64,000 bases of DNA from M3007 sp964646615 (GTDB lineage Bacteria; Bacteroidota; Bacteroidia; Chitinophagales; Saprospiraceae). A program made the translations under genes and the position numbers. Shown here in pieces: positions 60,788-64,000 of this stretch (positions are counted from its first letter, which is position 1; every line of letters begins with the position of its first letter). The notes below the pieces were generated by a model. It was given only the letters and a program-made list of their open reading frames with translations. It had not been told where the DNA came from and ran no database searches. The stretch lies in assembly GCA_964646615.1 (NCBI GenBank), contig CAZYEV010000027.1:62001-126000 (forward strand), read 5' to 3'.

Positions 60788-62605
60788 CTACTCGGCCTGC
60801 CCACTGGCGGTCATTTGTTGCTCAAAGAGTTCGGCGTAGTATCCGCCTCGGGCCAGGAGTTCTTCGTGGGTGCCCTGTTCGGCGATATGGCCGCCTTCCA
60901 GCACAAAAATGCGGTCGAATTCCAGCATGCCGTAGATGCGGTGCGTGATGATGATGGCGGTTTTGTCGGCCAGCGTTTCGTTCAGGTAGCTGAGGATACG
61001 GCTTTCAGTGTGGGTATCCACGGCCGACAGGCAGTCGTCGAGGAGGAGGATTTCGGGCTGTTTGGCGAAGGCGCGGGCGATGCTGATGCGCTGTTTTTGG
61101 CCACCGGAGAGTGTTACGCCGCGTTCGCCGACGGTGGTGCTGTAATCTTGCGGCAGGCCCATGATGTCGTGGTGGACGGCGGCGTTTTTGGCATAGCGTT
61201 CGGCCTCCTGCCGGCTCAGACCCGGGCGTCCGAAGGCGATGTTGCCCAGTACGGTATCGGAGAAGAGGAAGACGTCCTGGGGCACGTAGCCGATGCGGTG
61301 GCGCAGTTCGGCCAGCGGGTAATCGCGCAGGTCCACGCCGTCTAAGAGGATGCGCCCTTCGGTAGGGTCGTACATGCGTACCAGCAGGTCGGCGATGGTG
61401 GTTTTGCCGGCGCCCGTACGGCCGACGATAGCGACCTTCTGGCCGGGCAACACCTCAAAGGCCAGGCCCTTGAGCACCCGAATGCCGGAGTCGGGATAGA
61501 CGAAGCCCACATTGTCGAACACGATGTGCCCGCGCTGGGTCGTTGGCTTGCCGTTAGCGGCGGACAGCGCGGCGGGCAGTTGCGGAGGGTCTTTCACCGC
61601 AGGTTCCGTGTGCAGTATTTCGTTGATGCGCTTTTGGGAGGCTGCCGCCTGTTGCGTCAGCGAGGCAATCCAGCCAATGGCTGTTACGGGCCAGGTGAGC
61701 ATGTTGATGTAGATGACAAACTCGGCAATGTTGCCCGCCGTAATGTCGCCTCGCACAGCGTACAGGCCGCCAACGTAAACGGTGATGATGGTGCTGGCGC
61801 CAATCATGAGCACCATGAGCGGATAGAAAAAAGCATCCACGCGCGTGAGGGCCAGCGTTTTATGGCGATAACTTTCACACTGCTGGGCGAAATGACGGCC
61901 CATTTCCTCTTCGCGCGCGTAGCCCTTGACGACGCGGATGCCGCTGTACATCTCCTGGGCAATACTCGTCAGCTCGCCCAATTTCTGCTGAATCTGCTCG
62001 CTGCGGCGGTTCATGATGCTGCTGACCCAATAAATGGACAGGCTAAGCAAGGGCAGCGGCGCCAACGACCACAGCGTCAGCGGCACACTGACGCGCAACA
62101 TGGAGGAAATCGTCAACACAAACAGACAGGTCAAATCCAGCCCATACAGGATGGCCGGGCCTAAAAACATACGCACCTTAGAGACGTCTTCCGAAATACG
62201 CGACATCAGGTCGCCAGTGCTGTGGCGGCGAAAAAAGGCCAGGTCGAGCCGCGAGTAGTGTGCAAACAGCTCCTTGCGCAAGTCGTACTCGATGAGCCGG
62301 CTCACAACGATGATCGTCTGACGCATGAAGAACATGAACAGCCCCATCAGGGCAGCCAGGCCAATGACCGTCAGACCAAAGCGCGCTATCTGGCTACTCA
62401 GCTCGTCAAAGGCCTCCGGATGGGCAGCAATGCCGCCGGTTTCCTGATAGTGGCGCACGCGCTCCACGACGCGGTCCAACGCTTCGCGAATGGTCTGCGG
62501 CTGCAACACGCGAAAAACATTGGCCAGACCCACAAAAAGCGCGCCCAGCAGCAATCGCCAGCGGTACTTCCAAAAGTACTTTTTCAGGTAAAAAAGGTGC
62601 TTCAT
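60788..62605 (-). CDS. ABC exporter (permease-ATPase fusion)
   Basis: A 605-residue half-transporter: six transmembrane helices in ~1-330 (LFYLKKYFWKYRWRLLLGALFVG, DLMSRISEDVSKVRMFLGPAILYG) and a C-terminal ATPase with Walker A VGRTGAGKTTIADL, signature LSGGQKQR, Walker B ILLLDDCLSAVD and H-loop IITHR. Such type IV exporters (MsbA/MdlAB-like) homodimerise or heterodimerise to export lipids or drugs. TTTGC lies 6 nt before the ATG. A second, divergent ABC exporter gene starts at 63064, so they could be separate or partners. Confidence 0.94.
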   Translation of the reverse strand: MKHLFYLKKYFWKYRWRLLLGALFVGLANVFRVLQPQTIREALDRVVERVRHYQETGGIAAHPEAFDELSSQIARFGLTVIGLAALMGLFMFFMRQTIIVVSRLIEYDLRKELFAHYSRLDLAFFRRHSTGDLMSRISEDVSKVRMFLGPAILYGLDLTCLFVLTISSMLRVSVPLTLWSLAPLPLLSLSIYWVSSIMNRRSEQIQQKLGELTSIAQEMYSGIRVVKGYAREEEMGRHFAQQCESYRHKTLALTRVDAFFYPLMVLMIGASTIITVYVGGLYAVRGDITAGNIAEFVIYINMLTWPVTAIGWIASLTQQAAASQKRINEILHTEPAVKDPPQLPAALSAANGKPTTQRGHIVFDNVGFVYPDSGIRVLKGLAFEVLPGQKVAIVGRTGAGKTTIADLLVRMYDPTEGRILLDGVDLRDYPLAELRHRIGYVPQDVFLFSDTVLGNIAFGRPGLSRQEAERYAKNAAVHHDIMGLPQDYSTTVGERGVTLSGGQKQRISIARAFAKQPEILLLDDCLSAVDTHTESRILSYLNETLADKTAIIITHRIYGMLEFDRIFVLEGGHIAEQGTHEELLARGGYYAELFEQQMTASGQAE

Positions 62606-62843
62606 GCCTGCAAATGAACGGATACCAGCGCAGAAGGTTCAGCCCAAAACACCGTAAACATGGCCCGCGCAATGGCCCTGCGGAAACCGCCGGCGCGGCT
62701 TTTTAGACTTCATTAACGACCATTAACATTTTTCGGCCTCGTTTTTGGCTAAGAAAAGCGTTCTCCTTCCGACAAATAGCGGTAAGAAGCCACAAGACTT
62801 TTTTTAACTCCAATCCTTTCACAAAAAAACGGTTTAATCCGCC
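62606..62843. other. Intergenic region between the ABC exporter and the small ORF
   Basis: About 240 nt with T/A-rich runs (CATTAACGACCATTAACATTT around 62710 and AAGACTTTTTTT near 62795). No promoter box matches TAnnTTTG strongly on the plus strand. No RNA gene seen. Confidence 0.4.
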
Positions 62844-62912
62844 ATGTTGATCCTCACCTGTTTACTGCTCGTACTTCTGGTTTTTGGCAACAAAATGCTG
62901 AAGGAAGCCTGA
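62844..62912 (+). CDS. Candidate 22-residue hydrophobic peptide
   Basis: ATG at 62844 to TGA at 62910-62912 encodes MLILTCLLLVLLVFGNKMLK plus two residues: an 18-residue hydrophobic run then a basic tail, typical of single-helix small membrane proteins. It lies alone in a gap, followed by a GC hairpin and a terminator at 62979-63012. It may be a small membrane protein, a leader peptide of the ABC gene starting 152 nt downstream, or chance. Conservation would decide. Confidence 0.35.
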   Translation: MLILTCLLLVLLVFGNKMLKEA

Positions 62913-62978
62913 AGTCCTCCCCCTGGCGGGTTCGCCCGCGATGAAGACAGTTTCGAACGACCTTCTTTTTTATAAAAG

Positions 62979-63012
62979 ACCTCGGCAGGCGCTGCGCTGT
63001 CGAGGTTTTTTC
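62979..63012 (+). terminator. Terminator before the downstream ABC exporter
   Basis: ACCTCG (62979-62984) pairs with CGAGGT (63001-63006), with an inner CAG/CTG pair across a loop, then TTTTTTCG. It would end a transcript from the 22-codon ORF before the ABC gene at 63064, or attenuate that gene. Confidence 0.7.
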
Positions 63013-63063
63013 GTTGGCAACGCCAGCCGTAGAACCCTTTGGCTGGCTCATCGTTAAACGGGC

Positions 63064-64000
63064 ATGGCAAACGACAACCCTTCTGAAAACAGCCGTTCTG
63101 GCGCCGATGGGTGGGCGTCGTGGCGTCATTTGTGGCGTTTTTTTCGCATGATCTGGGCGGTGTCGCCCTCGTTGGCGCTGACCAATGCCGTGTTGCGGCT
63201 GTTGCGGTCGGTCATTCCGCTGCTGCTGTTGTACGTGGGCAAGGAGATTATAGACGGCGTGGTGAAGGCCATGTCGGCACCCGACGACGTGTGGCGGCTG
63301 ACGCATCCGCTCTGGAGCTGGGTAGCGCTGGAGTTTGGGCTGGCAGTGGCCAATAGCCTGCTGGCCCGCGCCATTGTGCTAACGGATGGCCTGCTGGGCG
63401 ACTTAGTGAACAACGACTCTTCGGTGCGCATCATCCGGCACGCCGCCACACTCGACCTGTATCAGTTCGAGGATGCCAATTTCTACGACAAACTCGAGCG
63501 GGCGCGCACGCAGACGAGCAGCCGATCCGTGCTGATGAGCACTGTGCTTTCGCAAGCGCAGGATATGATTTCGGTGGTCTTTCTCGCAGCCGGCCTGGTG
63601 GCCTTCAATCCGTGGCTTATCGTGCTGCTGGTCATTGCCGTCATTCCGTCCTTCATTGGCGAAACGCACTTCGACCGCGAAGGCTACTCCCTGACGCGCT
63701 CCTGGACGCCCCAACGACGCGAACTGGACTACCTGCGCTACATCGGAGCCAGCAACGAGACCGCCAAGGAAATCAAAATCTTTGGGCTGGAAAACTTCCT
63801 GGCCGAGCGCTTTCGCACCATTTCAAACCAGTACTACCTGGCCAATCGGCGGCTGGCGATGCGGCGCGCCCTGTGGGGTGGCCTGCTGTCGGCCCTCAGC
63901 ATAGCCGCTTACTACGGCGCCTATGTCTATATCGTGGTGCAAACGGTGGCGGGCACGCTCTCGCTGGGCACGCTGACCTTTCTGGCCGGCGCCTTCAGCC
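63064..64000 (+). CDS. ABC exporter, N-terminal permease part (cut by window edge)
   Basis: An open frame from ATG 63064 runs to the window end with no stop, giving 312 codons. It starts MANDNPSENSRSGADGWASW, then transmembrane helices (RMIWAVSPSLALTNAVLRLLRSVIPLLLLYVG, LVAFNPWLIVLLVIAVIPSF) with typical type IV exporter wording: YQFEDANFYDKLERARTQTSSR, LDYLRYIGASNETAKEIKIFGL, RRLAMRRALWGGLLSALSIAAYYGAYVYIVVQTVAGTLSLGTLTFL. The ATPase domain lies beyond the edge. It may pair with other exporter genes or act alone; substrate unknown. Confidence 0.9.
   Translation, partial: MANDNPSENSRSGADGWASWRHLWRFFRMIWAVSPSLALTNAVLRLLRSVIPLLLLYVGKEIIDGVVKAMSAPDDVWRLTHPLWSWVALEFGLAVANSLLARAIVLTDGLLGDLVNNDSSVRIIRHAATLDLYQFEDANFYDKLERARTQTSSRSVLMSTVLSQAQDMISVVFLAAGLVAFNPWLIVLLVIAVIPSFIGETHFDREGYSLTRSWTPQRRELDYLRYIGASNETAKEIKIFGLENFLAERFRTISNQYYLANRRLAMRRALWGGLLSALSIAAYYGAYVYIVVQTVAGTLSLGTLTFLAGAFS

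Overview
The window is GC-rich and reads as one continuous chromosomal stretch of a Bacteroidota bacterium, most likely a Saprospiria-like lineage (the phylum is well supported, the class is inference). Four things support this: three very large secreted proteins with type IX secretion (T9SS) C-terminal sorting domains (22664-29575, 34349-38713, 43291-46167); a PorP/SprF-family protein (40473-41510); recurrent Bacteroidota-type -7 promoter boxes (TAnnTTTG, often TAnnTTTGC) upstream of genes; and few Shine-Dalgarno sequences. I found no rRNA, tRNA, CRISPR array, insertion sequence or prophage.

Layout. 1-6.3 kb: an edge-truncated acetoacetate-CoA ligase, an M16 peptidase, two small stress/fold proteins, a TPR protein, rplU-rpmA (the L27 protein carries a long HhH-bearing extension) and crcB. 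6.3-12.4 kb: two thioredoxin-fold proteins, a 1057-residue orphan and a CapA-like protein. 12.4-22.5 kb: fbp, an MlaF/MlaE pair in convergent orientation, an SDR, rsgA, an M23 peptidase, bcp, a flippase, an SH3 protein and dprA. 22.6-38.7 kb: a 2303-residue SprB-repeat protein, a FadH-type reductase, a vanadium-haloperoxidase-like lipoprotein, a LuxR-type response regulator and a 1454-residue HYR/dockerin protein. 38.8-46.2 kb: rnpA-rpmH, a phosphopantetheinyl transferase, PorP/SprF, a radical SAM protein, a VanZ-like protein and a third T9SS cargo. 46.4-53.8 kb: a three-gene small membrane/coiled-coil operon, DUF547 plus a TIGR04283-type glycosyltransferase, a NagB-LmbE fusion, a Ca/Na antiporter and small membrane proteins. 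53.9-64 kb: a COG2509 FAD protein, a NUDIX hydrolase, a glycosyltransferase, a beta-barrel protein, LD-carboxypeptidase, prmC and two ABC exporters (the last truncated by the window edge).

How the genes work together. The core functions are translation (rplU, rpmA, rpmH, rnpA, rsgA, prmC), envelope building (MlaEF, flippase, glycosyltransferases, M23 and LD-carboxypeptidases, CapA) and redox defence (Bcp, thioredoxins). The accessory signature is cell-surface display: three T9SS cargo proteins plus a PorP/SprF-type outer-membrane partner. Gene starts were reassigned downstream wherever a canonical signal peptide, family N-terminus or true ATG supported it.

The items I consider most worth following are the L27-HhH fusion, the 1057-residue orphan, a strong by-eye TTA-before-G codon-pair preference, promoters that sit almost on the start codon of several genes, a haloperoxidase-like protein lacking the canonical catalytic histidine, and a 22-codon hydrophobic ORF with its own terminator. 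I did not find a clearly new multi-gene defence or mobile system.
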